A DNA stretch of 58,628 nucleotides from Prochlorococcus sp. HOT208_60m_813O14 (GTDB lineage Bacteria > Cyanobacteriota > Cyanobacteriia > PCC-6307 > Cyanobiaceae), in NCBI GenBank assembly GCA_002025945.1, contig MWOO01000165.1, positions 1 through 58,628 on the forward strand. Direction: 5' to 3'. The position numbers and the translations under genes were made by a program. How positions within the stretch are numbered: the first letter of the stretch is position 1; the number at the start of each line of letters is the position of its first letter. The notes under the pieces were generated by a model. It was given only the letters and a program-made list of their open reading frames with translations, was not told the DNA's origin and searched no databases. Shown piece by piece: positions 28,975 through 38,655 of the stretch.

Positions 28975-29172
28975 TCAAAATTGGCTTTTTATCTTGGTTA
29001 CTTTTTTTTCTGATAATAAATCCAATAAAGCATCAAGCTGAGCGAGTACTTCCTTTGCTTCATTAAGATCTGGCAACAAATCTTCTTTAATGAGCATTTG
29101 ATGCATCTCTCTAAGCTCTAACCTTATATATCTAAGGTGAGAACAAACTTCCTCTCTCTTAGTTGCACTCAT
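28975..29172 (-). CDS. 65-residue helical protein
   Basis: MSATKREEVCSHLRYIRLEL is followed by LNEAKEVLAQLDALLDLLSEKK, a leucine-rich amphipathic helix. The VLAQLDALLDLL stretch resembles VLAQIEALMS in the 48-residue protein at 39142-39288. No family recognised. Confidence 0.5.
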   Translation of the reverse strand: MSATKREEVCSHLRYIRLELREMHQMLIKEDLLPDLNEAKEVLAQLDALLDLLSEKKVTKIKSQF

Positions 29173-29308
29173 ATTTCCTTTATATTCTTTACATTATACA
29201 ATACGATCTTTTTTGCTCTCCATATAAATTTTGTCAATTTGAAAAATTTTTTCAAACCCAATAACATATCTAAATCTTTTAAAGTCGAATTGTAGTAATA
29301 TATCCTTC

Positions 29309-29482
29309 ATGAAAAAGAAAAAATCTAAAAAAAAAATAACTAATTCAGATTTAAAAGATCAAAAATTAGGTCAAACAAAAAATTCTGCGAAATTAGTACT
29401 TTTTGTTTTTGGAATAGGTCCAATTATTGGCATAATAATATTTTTATACAGTAAGGGATTTTTTAATTCTCCAACTATTTAA
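29309..29482 (+). CDS. 57-residue basic single-span membrane protein
   Basis: A very basic N-terminus (MKKKKSKKKI) is followed by one membrane helix (KLVLFVFGIGPIIGIIIFLY) and a short tail. The basic N-terminus predicts it stays in the cytoplasm. No family recognised. Confidence 0.5.
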   Translation: MKKKKSKKKITNSDLKDQKLGQTKNSAKLVLFVFGIGPIIGIIIFLYSKGFFNSPTI

Positions 29483-29524
29483 ATCTTAAGTAATTTAAAT
29501 TAACTTTAAATAATTTAAAAATAA

Positions 29525-29728
29525 TTATTGAAATTTTTTTAATGAAAATATCCTAAATTCTGCCATTTTTCTAGCAATTGCAGGATTAGAAATCAAAAAA
29601 GGGTGATCTGATAAAAGTTCTAATACCTTATCTATCTTTAATCGTATATCATCACAATCAACATTTTCCCATTCCTCATCGAATGACATTGCAAAGCTAT
29701 CAGCATTATCATATAGTTTATCTTTCAT
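29525..29728 (-). CDS. 67-residue acidic hypothetical protein
   Basis: The product is acidic in the first half (SFDEEWENVDCDDIRLK) with a leucine-rich middle (VLELLSDHPFLI) and the helix NPAIARKMAEFRIF. No membrane span. No family recognised. It is divergent from the ribbon-helix-helix-like gene, with a 228-base spacer. Confidence 0.5.
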   Translation of the reverse strand: MKDKLYDNADSFAMSFDEEWENVDCDDIRLKIDKVLELLSDHPFLISNPAIARKMAEFRIFSLKKFQ

Positions 29729-29956
29729 AATATATGGAATTTAAATTTAGAAAATTTTAAAAATCAGAACCAAACTGAAAAAGTAATTAGAAGAAGCATT
29801 TAAAACTATCCCCATAATATTTGAGAAATCACTTTTAGTGAGTGTTCTACGAAATTATACTTTAATCCTACTATTTAAATTTATACATAAGTGCTCTTAA
29901 TCAAAATCTGAGTTGATTTGACAGAAGTGTTACAATATTGACATATATAAAGACTT

Positions 29957-30325
29957 ATGGAAAATAAAGTTAAAAGGATAGGATATCTTCCTAGAAAAAG
30001 AGTACTTGAAATTATTGATGAAATATCCAAGAGCGAATCTATAAGTAGATCTAAAGTAGTTGGAATATTAGTTGAGGAAGCATTAGATGCCAGAGGAATT
30101 GCGAACTTTGGATATAGTAATATCAGCAAGTCAAATATATTCAAGTCGGATAATTTTAAAGATCTCCAAAATGAAAAAGCCCACTTAAAAGATGGGGAAG
30201 ACGAATTTGTTGATGACAGTGGTTACACAGTTTCATCTCACAAAGCTTTAGACCGCTCAATATCTTCTGCAGATATAGAATTAGCAAATAAAATAAATAT
30301 TCTTAAGGAATCAGGATTAATATAA
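29957..30325 (+). CDS. Ribbon-helix-helix-like DNA-binding protein candidate
   Basis: A 122-residue protein. The N-terminus (RIGYLPRKRVLEIIDEISKSESISRSKVVGILVEEALDARG) has the strand-helix-helix pattern of CopG/Arc-type repressors. The C-terminal half is polar and may be a linker or partner-binding tail (AHLKDGEDEFVDDSG). It follows a TTGACA-containing upstream region. The DNA-binding call is pattern-based only; no partner toxin gene lies next to it, so an antitoxin role is not supported. Confidence 0.6.
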   Translation: MENKVKRIGYLPRKRVLEIIDEISKSESISRSKVVGILVEEALDARGIANFGYSNISKSNIFKSDNFKDLQNEKAHLKDGEDEFVDDSGYTVSSHKALDRSISSADIELANKINILKESGLI

Positions 30326-30456
30326 CTTTTATTGAGTAATTACTTTATTTTTTAATGCATAATATTGGCTAATTGTTTATTCTTAGTCAAGAATAATATT
30401 CTTTTTACATAATTCGAATATTAAATCCTTTCTAATATTAATTTTGTAATTAAAAA

Positions 30457-31776
30457 ATGAAAGATATTAAATGTCCTTCATGCGGCAAAACTTTCCGAAT
30501 TGATCCCAGCAGCTTTGAAGAAATACTTCTTCAGATAAAAGACGAAGAATTTAATAAACAAATAAAAGAAAGACTTATCTTGGCTGAAGAAGATAATAAA
30601 AAAGCTTTGGAAATTTTAAAACGTGAGTTAAAAATTCAGTTAATAGAGCAGAATCGGATTAAAGAGTCTGAGATCCAAACTCTTGAATCTAAATTAAAAA
30701 TAGCTGAAGAAAAGAAAACAAATGCCCTTAATGATTTAAAAAATCAAGCAACAAATAAAATTAATTCATTGAATAATGAATTAATCAAGTTGAAAGACGA
30801 AATTAAAAACCAGTCTTTGATTTCAGAATTATCTTTAAAAAACAAAATTAGTGAAGCTGTTACTAATTTAGAAAAAGAAAACTCATCTTTAACAAATTCC
30901 ATTGAAAAGATAAAGCTTGAAAATTCAATTAATGAAAAATTAATTGAAGAAAAGTTTAAAAGCAAAATTAGTGAAAGGGACTTGACTATTCAGGAGTTAA
31001 GAGAAATGAAATCTAGATTATCTACTAAAATGATAGGAGAAACATTAGAAATCCATTGCGAAACTCAATTTAATCTGAATCGTGCCTCTGCATTTAAAAA
31101 CTCATATTTCGAAAAGGATAATGATGCCACTTCAGGAAGTAAAGGTGACTATATATTTAGAGAATTTGATGAAAATAAAACCGAAGTAGTATCAATAATG
31201 TTTGAGATGAAGAATGAAAGTTTAAATGGAACTAATAAAAGAAAAAACGAAGATTTTTTAAAAGAATTAGATAAAGATAGAAGACAAAAATCTTGTGAAT
31301 ATGCAGTCCTCGTATCCCTTCTAGAACCAGATAGTGAACTATATAATGCTGGCATAGTAGATGTTTCTCATAGATTCCCTAAAATGTATGTCATAAGACC
31401 TCAATTTTTCTTACCCATTATTTCTCTGCTAAGAAATGCATCTATGGAAACCTTAAAATACAAATCACAAATTGATTTAATGAAACGTGAGAATTTTGAC
31501 ATAACTAATTTTGAAAGTACTCTTGAGCAATTCAAAAATGCAGTTGGTAAAAATGTTTCACTGGCCCAGGATAGATTTAATGATGCAATTTCAGAAATTG
31601 ATAAATCAATAACCCATTTACAAAAAACTAAAGAGGCTTTAGTTCTCTCAAAAAAACATCTTTTATCTGCTGACAGCAAATCTCAAGACTTGACAGTAAA
31701 GAAATTAACTAGAAATAATCCAACCATGAAGAAGAAGTTTAATGATTTAAATAATTTTGAAGATGAAGTAGCCTAA
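30457..31776 (+). CDS. DUF2130 coiled-coil protein
   Basis: A 439-residue protein. The N-terminus has the CxxC motif CPSCGKTF, a long coiled coil follows (about residues 30-190), and then comes the DUF2130 core with KMIGETLEIHCETQFN, SGSKGDYIFREFDE, VSIMFEMKNE and PKMYVIRPQFFLP. The core's acidic/Lys pattern (GDYIF...FEMKN) recalls nuclease folds of RmuC-like proteins, but enzymatic activity is not established. It is about 0.9 kb upstream of the DNA repair cassette. Confidence 0.8.
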   Translation: MKDIKCPSCGKTFRIDPSSFEEILLQIKDEEFNKQIKERLILAEEDNKKALEILKRELKIQLIEQNRIKESEIQTLESKLKIAEEKKTNALNDLKNQATNKINSLNNELIKLKDEIKNQSLISELSLKNKISEAVTNLEKENSSLTNSIEKIKLENSINEKLIEEKFKSKISERDLTIQELREMKSRLSTKMIGETLEIHCETQFNLNRASAFKNSYFEKDNDATSGSKGDYIFREFDENKTEVVSIMFEMKNESLNGTNKRKNEDFLKELDKDRRQKSCEYAVLVSLLEPDSELYNAGIVDVSHRFPKMYVIRPQFFLPIISLLRNASMETLKYKSQIDLMKRENFDITNFESTLEQFKNAVGKNVSLAQDRFNDAISEIDKSITHLQKTKEALVLSKKHLLSADSKSQDLTVKKLTRNNPTMKKKFNDLNNFEDEVA

Positions 31777-31873
31777 TTAAAAAACGTTTTTAAAATTAAA
31801 AATAATTAAAAATATATTTAATTTCTAACTTATAAATATAATATTAATAATAAATTTCATAGTAAAGAAAATA

Positions 31874-32155
31874 ATGTCTATCAACACTCCTATTTTCAAT
31901 ATTGCCAAAGATCTTAATGTCGAAAGTAATAGAATATTATTAGCCTGCAAGAAACTTGGAATTAATGCAAAAGGTGCAACAAAAAGATTAAATAAAGAAG
32001 AATTAGAAAAAATTAAAAATTATTTTGAAACGGGCAAAAATGTGTCCGATGAAGTGATCAATTTAAATAAAGTTAAAATTAAAAGTAGTTCTAAAAAAAT
32101 TGTAGAAAAGGTAAAGATAAAATATTTTGCTAACAGACTTATTCGTAAATCTTAA
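31874..32155 (+). CDS. Stand-alone IF-2 N-terminal-domain protein
   Basis: A 93-residue protein. FNIAKDLNVESNRILLACKKLGINAKG, followed by KRLNKEELEKIKNYFE, matches the small helical IF2_N domain found at the N-terminus of bacterial initiation factor 2. It is free-standing here, without a GTPase domain. The remaining 40 residues are basic (VKIKSSSKKIVEKVKIK) and could bind RNA or DNA. Role unknown. Confidence 0.65.
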   Translation: MSINTPIFNIAKDLNVESNRILLACKKLGINAKGATKRLNKEELEKIKNYFETGKNVSDEVINLNKVKIKSSSKKIVEKVKIKYFANRLIRKS

Positions 32156-32239
32156 ATAAAAATAATTTTTTTTAATTACTTAAAGGAATAAGCCACAGAA
32201 GAAAAATTTAATAATTTATCATAAGTAAAAATACTTAAA

Positions 32240-32653
32240 ATGAGCATAAGCAAAATTTTAAATTCTCTTGAAAAATCCTGGAGAAGAGATGATATTCTTT
32301 TAAATATAAAGAAGGGGTTAGGGACAGATGAGATAGTTAATGAATTTCTTATAAAAAACGAAAGACAGATTAAAGAATTTAATTCTTTATTAAGGCCAGA
32401 AGATATTGAATTATTAAATCAAGTAGAAAAACTCTCAACTTGCGAATCTAAATTAATAAATGAGATCAAAAATTTAAATTACTTAGAAAATAATGAAAAT
32501 CATCGCATTATGAATAAAAAAAAGATTGTGTCATCTAATAGAGTTTCTTTCAACAAAATTAGTTCATTAATGATTAATTGGAGTAACAAATTTGTAGTTA
32601 TTGCTTTACTAACAATTTCAGCCATAGCTTTATCAAAACAAGCGTGGGCATAA
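32240..32653 (+). CDS. C-terminally anchored membrane protein, 137 residues
   Basis: A helical cytoplasmic domain (SISKILNSLEKSWRRDD; IVNEFLIKNERQIKEFNSLL) is followed by a single membrane helix near the C-terminus (FVVIALLTISAIALS) ending QAWA. No family recognised. It sits directly upstream of the repair cassette with a 35-base gap; whether it belongs to it is unclear. Confidence 0.6.
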   Translation: MSISKILNSLEKSWRRDDILLNIKKGLGTDEIVNEFLIKNERQIKEFNSLLRPEDIELLNQVEKLSTCESKLINEIKNLNYLENNENHRIMNKKKIVSSNRVSFNKISSLMINWSNKFVVIALLTISAIALSKQAWA

Positions 32654-32688
32654 TTAGCTAAATTAACTTCATTGTACGAGATGTAGTT

Positions 32689-33675
32689 TTGAGAACTAAA
32701 AAAGAATATTTAATTAGATATAAAGATGGAAATCTTTATTGTGAACTTGCTGATATTTGGATTGATCCAAGCAAGCCAGTAAAAAAGGCATTAATAACTC
32801 ATGCTCATTTTGATCACTTTACATTTGGCTGTGAAGAATACATTTCTACTAAGGAAACTGCGATACTTCTTAAAGAAAGAGTTGGAGATAATATCAAAAT
32901 TAAGACTTTTGAATATGGAGAAGAATTTAAGATAAATGGCATTAATATATCTTTTCATCCATCCGGTCACATCCTTGGATCTAGTCAAATAAGGTTTATT
33001 TTTGCTGAAGAAAAATGGCTAATTTCAGGTGACTTTAAGCTTCAAAAAGATCAGACTTGCAAACAATATGAAATAGTAAAAACTGATTATTTAATAAGCG
33101 AATGCACTTTTGGTTTGCCAATATTTAAGTGGGATGAATCAAATAAAATAGCAAATGATATTTCAAAATGGATAACTAATTCACCAGAAAAAACTTCCTT
33201 ACTTTTCTGCTATTCACTTGGAAAAGCTCAGAGATTGTTAAACGAAATTAGTCAAACAAATTTTAAAGGCAATATTTATTCCCATGGCAGTATTCACAAG
33301 ATGAACAATAGTTATAGGAAACTTGGAATTGATATTAAAGATACTATAAAAATTGAAAATAAAAAAAAGATAGATGAACTTAAAGGAAGTCTAATATTAT
33401 TACCGCCATCTTTAAGTAAGGGTTCTTATTTAAAAAATTTCAAAAACATTCAAACAGCTTTCGCGAGTGGATGGATGTCAATAAGAGCTCTAAGAAAAAG
33501 ATCGGGATATGATAAAGGATTCGCAATCTCTGATCATGCGGATTGGGATGGAATTCTGGAAGTAGTAAAAAAGTCTGAAGCAAAAAATGTATTTTTTCAT
33601 CATGGAGATAGTGAAGCATTAAGTAAATATTTACTTGAAAAAGAATCAATAAATGTCCTTTTGTTCAGTAAATAA
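32689..33675 (+). CDS. Ligase-associated MBL-fold exonuclease
   Basis: A metallo-beta-lactamase-fold nuclease of 328 residues, related to SNM1/Artemis-type and CPSF-type enzymes. The metal motif is THAHFDHF (about residue 38), with SGDFK and FAISDHADWDGI further along and the final HHGDSEAL. In other bacteria this enzyme is encoded with an ATP-dependent ligase, an Lhr-like helicase and a phosphoesterase, exactly as here. The start shown is TTG. The next gene starts three bases after its stop. Confidence 0.85.
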   Translation: MRTKKEYLIRYKDGNLYCELADIWIDPSKPVKKALITHAHFDHFTFGCEEYISTKETAILLKERVGDNIKIKTFEYGEEFKINGINISFHPSGHILGSSQIRFIFAEEKWLISGDFKLQKDQTCKQYEIVKTDYLISECTFGLPIFKWDESNKIANDISKWITNSPEKTSLLFCYSLGKAQRLLNEISQTNFKGNIYSHGSIHKMNNSYRKLGIDIKDTIKIENKKKIDELKGSLILLPPSLSKGSYLKNFKNIQTAFASGWMSIRALRKRSGYDKGFAISDHADWDGILEVVKKSEAKNVFFHHGDSEALSKYLLEKESINVLLFSK

Positions 33676-33677
33676 AT

Positions 33678-35336
33678 ATGAGCTTAAAAAAGTTTTCAGA
33701 ATTATTTGGCGATCTAGATTCAATTAATAGTACAAATAATAAAATTGAAGTTTTAAAGAATTATTTTTTATCTAATGATCCAATAGATAATTCATGGGCT
33801 ATTTATTTACTAACTGGAAAAAGTAATAAGAGATTTATTAGTGGAAGATATTTAAAAAATCTTTTTTCTCAAATATATGAATATCCTCAATGGTTAATTG
33901 ATACATGTTATTTAAAAGTTGGTGATTCTGCTGAGGTAATTTCGTTATTACTTAAAAATAAAACTAATTCTAGAAAAAAGAAATTATCAAATATAAGTCT
34001 CAATGAATTACTAAGCGAAACAATACCTGCATTATCAAAACTTAATGAGGAGGAGAAAAATTTAGAAATTAAAAATATTTGGGAAACATTACCTGAAGAT
34101 AACCATCTAGTTTTTAATAAAATTCTTACAGGAACTTTTAGAGTAGGAGTCTCTATCGGATTAATCACAAAATCAATATCAAAACTATTTAATATTGAGC
34201 AAGAGATTATTTCTCATAGGTTGATGGGTGATTTTAAACCTTCAATTGATTCATATGAATTTTTAATTAATAAGAATATCAATCTTCAAGAGTTAAATTC
34301 CAAACCATTTCCATTTCTTCTAGCAAATACTATTGAAGATAAAATCTTCAAAAATTCAATAAATGATTTTCAATTTGAATGGAAATACGACGGTATAAGG
34401 ATGCAATTAATTAAAAGATCAGGCAATGTTTCGTTATGGACAAGAGGGCAAGAATTAGTAAATGAATCTTTCCCAGAATTAGTAGAGAAAATGTCACATA
34501 TAAAAGATGATTTTGTTCTTGATGGGGAATTATTAGTTTGGAATTTTAAAGAACAAATTGCCTTTGATTTTTCTTTACTTCAAAAAAGAATAAATAGAAA
34601 GTCTCCTACTAGATCAATCCAAATAAAATATCCAATTATTTTTATTGCTTATGATCTTTTAGAGATTAATGGGAGAGATATAAGAGAAATTAAATTAGAA
34701 AATAGAAGAATTGAGTTAGAAAAATATTTTTCAAAATGGCAAATTAAAACTGAGAATAATATCTCTGATATTTTCAAAATATGTGATTTAATTTTTCCTA
34801 AAGATTGGCCTGATGCTTTAACTTATAAAGAAAAATCTCGAGAAAATAATACTGAAGGATTAATAATTAAGAAAAAGACTTCTATATACTCCTCTGGCAG
34901 AAAAAAAGGCATTTGGTGGAAATATAAAGTTGATCCTATGCAACTGGATGCTGTTCTAATTTACGCTAAGGGCGGAAGCGGTAGAAGAGCTGGTCTTTAT
35001 ACAGATTACAGTTTTGCATTATGGAAAGACAAAGAATTAATTAAATTTGCAAGTGCATATTCTGGTTTAACGAATATTGAGATTAAAGAGCTCGATAAAT
35101 GGATAAGAAAAAATACAATAGAAAAATTTGGTCCTGTTCGATCGTTAAAACCAGAAATGGTATTCGAAATATCTTTTGAGAAAATACAAATTTCTAAACG
35201 TCATAAGTCAGGCATAGCAGTACGATTTCCAAGAATAACAAAATGGAGAAAAGATAAAAAAATTAATGATGCAGATAGCCTAGAGAATGCTTATGAACTA
35301 ATAAAAAAATATCATGAAAAATATCACGAAAAATAA
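33678..35336 (+). CDS. ATP-dependent DNA ligase (ligase-associated cassette)
   Basis: A 552-residue ligase. The adenylated lysine lies in motif I, FEWKYDGIRMQL, at about residue 236. Other motifs are DGELLVWN, EGLIIKKK, GIWWKYKVDPMQLDAVLIYAKGGSGRRAG and the OB-domain end SGIAVRFPRITKWR. The N-terminal 200 residues form the DNA-binding domain (IYLLTGK, LTGTFRVGVS). It is separate from the housekeeping NAD+-dependent LigA and is probably used in DNA repair. It overlaps the helicase gene by 23 bases. Confidence 0.92.
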   Translation: MSLKKFSELFGDLDSINSTNNKIEVLKNYFLSNDPIDNSWAIYLLTGKSNKRFISGRYLKNLFSQIYEYPQWLIDTCYLKVGDSAEVISLLLKNKTNSRKKKLSNISLNELLSETIPALSKLNEEEKNLEIKNIWETLPEDNHLVFNKILTGTFRVGVSIGLITKSISKLFNIEQEIISHRLMGDFKPSIDSYEFLINKNINLQELNSKPFPFLLANTIEDKIFKNSINDFQFEWKYDGIRMQLIKRSGNVSLWTRGQELVNESFPELVEKMSHIKDDFVLDGELLVWNFKEQIAFDFSLLQKRINRKSPTRSIQIKYPIIFIAYDLLEINGRDIREIKLENRRIELEKYFSKWQIKTENNISDIFKICDLIFPKDWPDALTYKEKSRENNTEGLIIKKKTSIYSSGRKKGIWWKYKVDPMQLDAVLIYAKGGSGRRAGLYTDYSFALWKDKELIKFASAYSGLTNIEIKELDKWIRKNTIEKFGPVRSLKPEMVFEISFEKIQISKRHKSGIAVRFPRITKWRKDKKINDADSLENAYELIKKYHEKYHEK

Positions 35337-37800
35337 TACGCAAAATAATTTAATTTCTAAAATTAAACAGTTTTTCTTCGCAAATGGATGGGAGCCATTA
35401 CCCTACCAAGTAGAATCTTGGAAAGCATTTTTAAAAGGGGAAAACGGAATAATACAAGTTCCTACTGGATGCGGCAAAACTTATGCTGCATTAATGGGAC
35501 CTCTATCACAGATAGAAGATCCCAAAAATAATAAAAGTGTGCAAATATTATTAATAACGCCTTTAAAAGCACTAAGTAGAGATCTAAAAAATTCCATACA
35601 ATTAGCAGCTCTACATTTTAATAAAGAAATCACTGTTGAAATTAGGAACGGGGATACAACCCCATATGAAAAGAAAAAGCAACTAGCTAAACCACCTAAT
35701 ATTCTTATTACCACTCCAGAGTCTTTATCTCTTTTACTTTCTAATAAAGAATCTAATAATCTGTTCAAGGAGTTGTCATCAATAATTATTGACGAATGGC
35801 ATGAATTAATGGGTAGTAAAAGAGGAAACCAGTGCGAGTTATCATTAAGTTGGCTAAGAGGTAATATAAAAAATTTACAAATTTGGGCAATGTCTGCAAC
35901 TATTGGAAATATTGAAGAAGCAGCAAGAGCAATAGTCGGGATGAGTGCTATTAAACCCAAAATTATAAGTACAAATATTCAAAAAGAGATAGAAATTATA
36001 AGCGTTTTACCTGAGGAGGAAACGACCTTTCCATGGAGTGGCCATCTAGGAATCAGAAGTCATTCTTCACTTTTAAAAATCCTAGATAAAAATAAAAGCA
36101 CCTTATTATTCACCAATACAAGAAACCAATCTGAAAGATGGTATCAATGTCTTAAATTTTTTCTACCAGAGATGGAAGAACAAATCGCACTTCATCACGG
36201 CTCCCTCGATAAAGAAGATAGAAAAAGAGTTGAAGAAGGGGTTAAAGACGGATTAATAAAATGGGTAGTCTGCACCAGCTCATTAGATTTGGGAGTTGAC
36301 TTCCAACCTGTAGATCAAATAGTTCAAATTGGTAGTGCAAAGAATTTAGCAAGACTGATCCAAAGAGCGGGAAGAAGTGCTCATAGACCAGGCGGGAAAT
36401 CAAAAATAATTTTTATGCCTACTAATTCTTTGGAGTTATTAGAGATTAGTGCAATGAGAAGAATAATAAAAAGTGGTATATCTGAAGAAATTAGACTTCC
36501 TGAATTATCTTATGATGTGCTTCTTCAACATCTAATTAGTTTGGCATGTGGAAATGGCTTTGATCCGAAAATTGAGAAAGAAAGAATTAAAAGTTGTTGG
36601 AGTTATAGAAACTTAAAAGATCAAGATTGGAATTGGTGTCTTGACTTTTTAGAATATGGAGGAAAATGTCTTAAAGCATACCCAAAATATAAAAAGATAG
36701 TTAAAGAAGAATCACAAAATAATAATGAAAACTTTAAATATTTTGTAAAAGACAAATCTTTAATAAGAATGCATAAGTTCAATATTGGGACAATTACAAG
36801 TGACAAATTTGTGAATGTCAAATATATGAAAGGTAAATCTTTAGGTAATTTAGAGGAGAATTTTGCTTCAAAATTAAATCCCGGGGATACATTTTACTTT
36901 GCTGGAAAAATGCTTCAATTAGTAAGAATAAGAGATATGGTTTTATACGTTAAAAAATCAACAAAAAAAAGTTCTCTAATTCCTGCATGGGTTGGAGGTC
37001 AAATGGCAATTTCTGATCTACTTTGTGAGAGTTTGAGAAAAGAAATAGATATATGCAACGAACTAGAAAATTATGATTGCTTAAATCCTGAACTCAATTC
37101 ATTACGCCCAATATTGAAGAAACAAAAAGTTCTTTCGAATATTCCAAAGAAAGATGAATTCCTTATAGAAATATATAAAACCAAGGATTTATCAAATCTT
37201 TTTGTTTTTACACTTGATGGCAAATTTGTAAATGAAGGAATTGCATTTCTGTGGGCTTTAAGATTAGCAAAATTAAAACAATCTACATTTAGTATTACTG
37301 CTAATGATTTTGGATTCAGCTTAACTACTGGAGAAGATTATGATTTTTCCATAATAAAAAAAGAAGCTGATTACTTTTTGAATAACAAAAAATTAGAAGA
37401 AGATCTAGAAAATGCAATTAATTTTTCAGAATTAACTAAACGTAGATTTAAAAATATTGCCCAAATAAGTGGACTAGTAAATCAAAATAACCCAACCAAA
37501 ACAAAAACTTCTTCCCAACTTCAAATAAGTTCAAGTCTTTTCTACGATGTCTTTACTAAATATGAAGAAGGCCATCTTTTGATAAAACAATCACATCAAG
37601 AAGTTAAAGAATATCAATTAGAAAATAAAAGAATATCTAGATCATTAGAAAGATTAAAAAATTTAAAAATGCTATTAAACGAGATAAAAACTCCAACGCC
37701 TTTTGCTTTCCCTTTACTAGTTGAAAGACTTAAAAATACTTTAAGCAATGAGCCAATAGAAAAAAGAGTAGAAAAACTTATAAAAAAATATAGTGATTAA
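35314..37800 (+). CDS. Ligase-associated Lhr-like DEXH helicase
   Basis: A superfamily 2 helicase of 828 residues. Motif I is VPTGCGKTYAAL (about residue 48), Ia is ITPLKALSRDL, motif II is IIDEWHELMGSKRG (a DEWH box), motif III is MSATIGN, and motifs V-VI are SSLDLGVDFQP and RLIQRAGRSAHRPGG. A winged-helix region and C-terminal domain follow, as in the Lhr core. It overlaps the ligase by 23 bases and its stop touches the next start, so the last three cassette genes are tightly coupled. Confidence 0.92.
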   Translation: MKNITKNNTQNNLISKIKQFFFANGWEPLPYQVESWKAFLKGENGIIQVPTGCGKTYAALMGPLSQIEDPKNNKSVQILLITPLKALSRDLKNSIQLAALHFNKEITVEIRNGDTTPYEKKKQLAKPPNILITTPESLSLLLSNKESNNLFKELSSIIIDEWHELMGSKRGNQCELSLSWLRGNIKNLQIWAMSATIGNIEEAARAIVGMSAIKPKIISTNIQKEIEIISVLPEEETTFPWSGHLGIRSHSSLLKILDKNKSTLLFTNTRNQSERWYQCLKFFLPEMEEQIALHHGSLDKEDRKRVEEGVKDGLIKWVVCTSSLDLGVDFQPVDQIVQIGSAKNLARLIQRAGRSAHRPGGKSKIIFMPTNSLELLEISAMRRIIKSGISEEIRLPELSYDVLLQHLISLACGNGFDPKIEKERIKSCWSYRNLKDQDWNWCLDFLEYGGKCLKAYPKYKKIVKEESQNNNENFKYFVKDKSLIRMHKFNIGTITSDKFVNVKYMKGKSLGNLEENFASKLNPGDTFYFAGKMLQLVRIRDMVLYVKKSTKKSSLIPAWVGGQMAISDLLCESLRKEIDICNELENYDCLNPELNSLRPILKKQKVLSNIPKKDEFLIEIYKTKDLSNLFVFTLDGKFVNEGIAFLWALRLAKLKQSTFSITANDFGFSLTTGEDYDFSIIKKEADYFLNNKKLEEDLENAINFSELTKRRFKNIAQISGLVNQNNPTKTKTSSQLQISSSLFYDVFTKYEEGHLLIKQSHQEVKEYQLENKRISRSLERLKNLKMLLNEIKTPTPFAFPLLVERLKNTLSNEPIEKRVEKLIKKYSD

Positions 37801-38451
37801 ATGAAAAAAAATTCTTTTAAATTTTGTTGGGAAGATACATTGTTAGAGATGCTTCCTTCAAGAGCGTTATTTCTACCTGAAACAAAAGAGTTGTTAATAT
37901 GCGATATACATCTTGGGAAAGCTGAGTATTTTCAGCAAAATGGTATTCCTCTTACTAATAATTCAGATAAAAACAATTTTGCAAGAATAAAAAAAATAGT
38001 AAAAGAATATAGTCCTGAAAAGTTAATAATATTAGGAGATTTATTCCACAGCAAATATTCAATAGACAAAACTCTCAAAAAAAAAGTTGAGGATCTTCCT
38101 GAACTACTAAAAACTAACGTTGAACTAGTACTAGGAAATCATGATGTAGGTTGTGATATTAAAAACATAAAAATTTTTGATATTAGAAAAACTAAAAATA
38201 TTACTTTTAGCCATGAACCAGTTGATTTTGGCGATAATAAATCATTGAATATTTGTGGACATTATCATCCAAAAATCTATTTAAAAAACAAAGGAGATAA
38301 ATTATCTTTCAGGTGCTTTGCAATGGATAAGAATAAAAATATTTTATTTTTACCTGCATTTGGAGACTTAACAGGCGGATATCCCTGCAAAAAGTCATTT
38401 AAAAAATGGGCAATTGTTTCTGAAGAAGAAATTATCGAAATAAAATCCTAA
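37801..38451 (+). CDS. Ligase-associated metallophosphoesterase (PdeM-like)
   Basis: A calcineurin-like phosphoesterase of 216 residues. The dimetal motifs are CDIHLGKAEYF (about residue 31), ILGDLFHSK, LGNHDVG and ICGHYHP (about residue 154). The product is the fourth member of the ligase/helicase/exonuclease cassette and is presumed to act on DNA ends or phosphodiesters. Its ATG follows the helicase stop without a gap. Confidence 0.87.
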   Translation: MKKNSFKFCWEDTLLEMLPSRALFLPETKELLICDIHLGKAEYFQQNGIPLTNNSDKNNFARIKKIVKEYSPEKLIILGDLFHSKYSIDKTLKKKVEDLPELLKTNVELVLGNHDVGCDIKNIKIFDIRKTKNITFSHEPVDFGDNKSLNICGHYHPKIYLKNKGDKLSFRCFAMDKNKNILFLPAFGDLTGGYPCKKSFKKWAIVSEEEIIEIKS

Positions 38452-38555
38452 GAAAAATCCTATTGAAGATAATTAAATTTTTCATTTAGATATGCCAATT
38501 TATACTTAAAAGTCTCGATTATATTTTTTATCAATTAATTTATTGCTATAAATCA

Positions 38556-38573
38556 ATTTCTACTAGTAGAAAT
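38556..38573. repeat. Perfect 18-bp palindrome
   Basis: The sequence ATTTCTACTAGTAGAAAT equals its own reverse complement. It lies 83 bases before the start of the small secreted protein gene at 38656. It could be an operator for a dimeric regulator; no T-run is adjacent, so it is not a typical terminator. Confidence 0.45.
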
Positions 38574-38655
38574 AGAAAAAAAATTTTTTACAGCTAATGA
38601 CCCTTTCCTTAGCAGACAATCCACGTTATAAAAAAAATAAACACATTTTATAGAA

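Noticed and set aside
35481..35960. Minus-strand ORF of 159 codons inside the Lhr-like helicase
   Set aside because: Fully antisense to conserved helicase motifs; no independent evidence.
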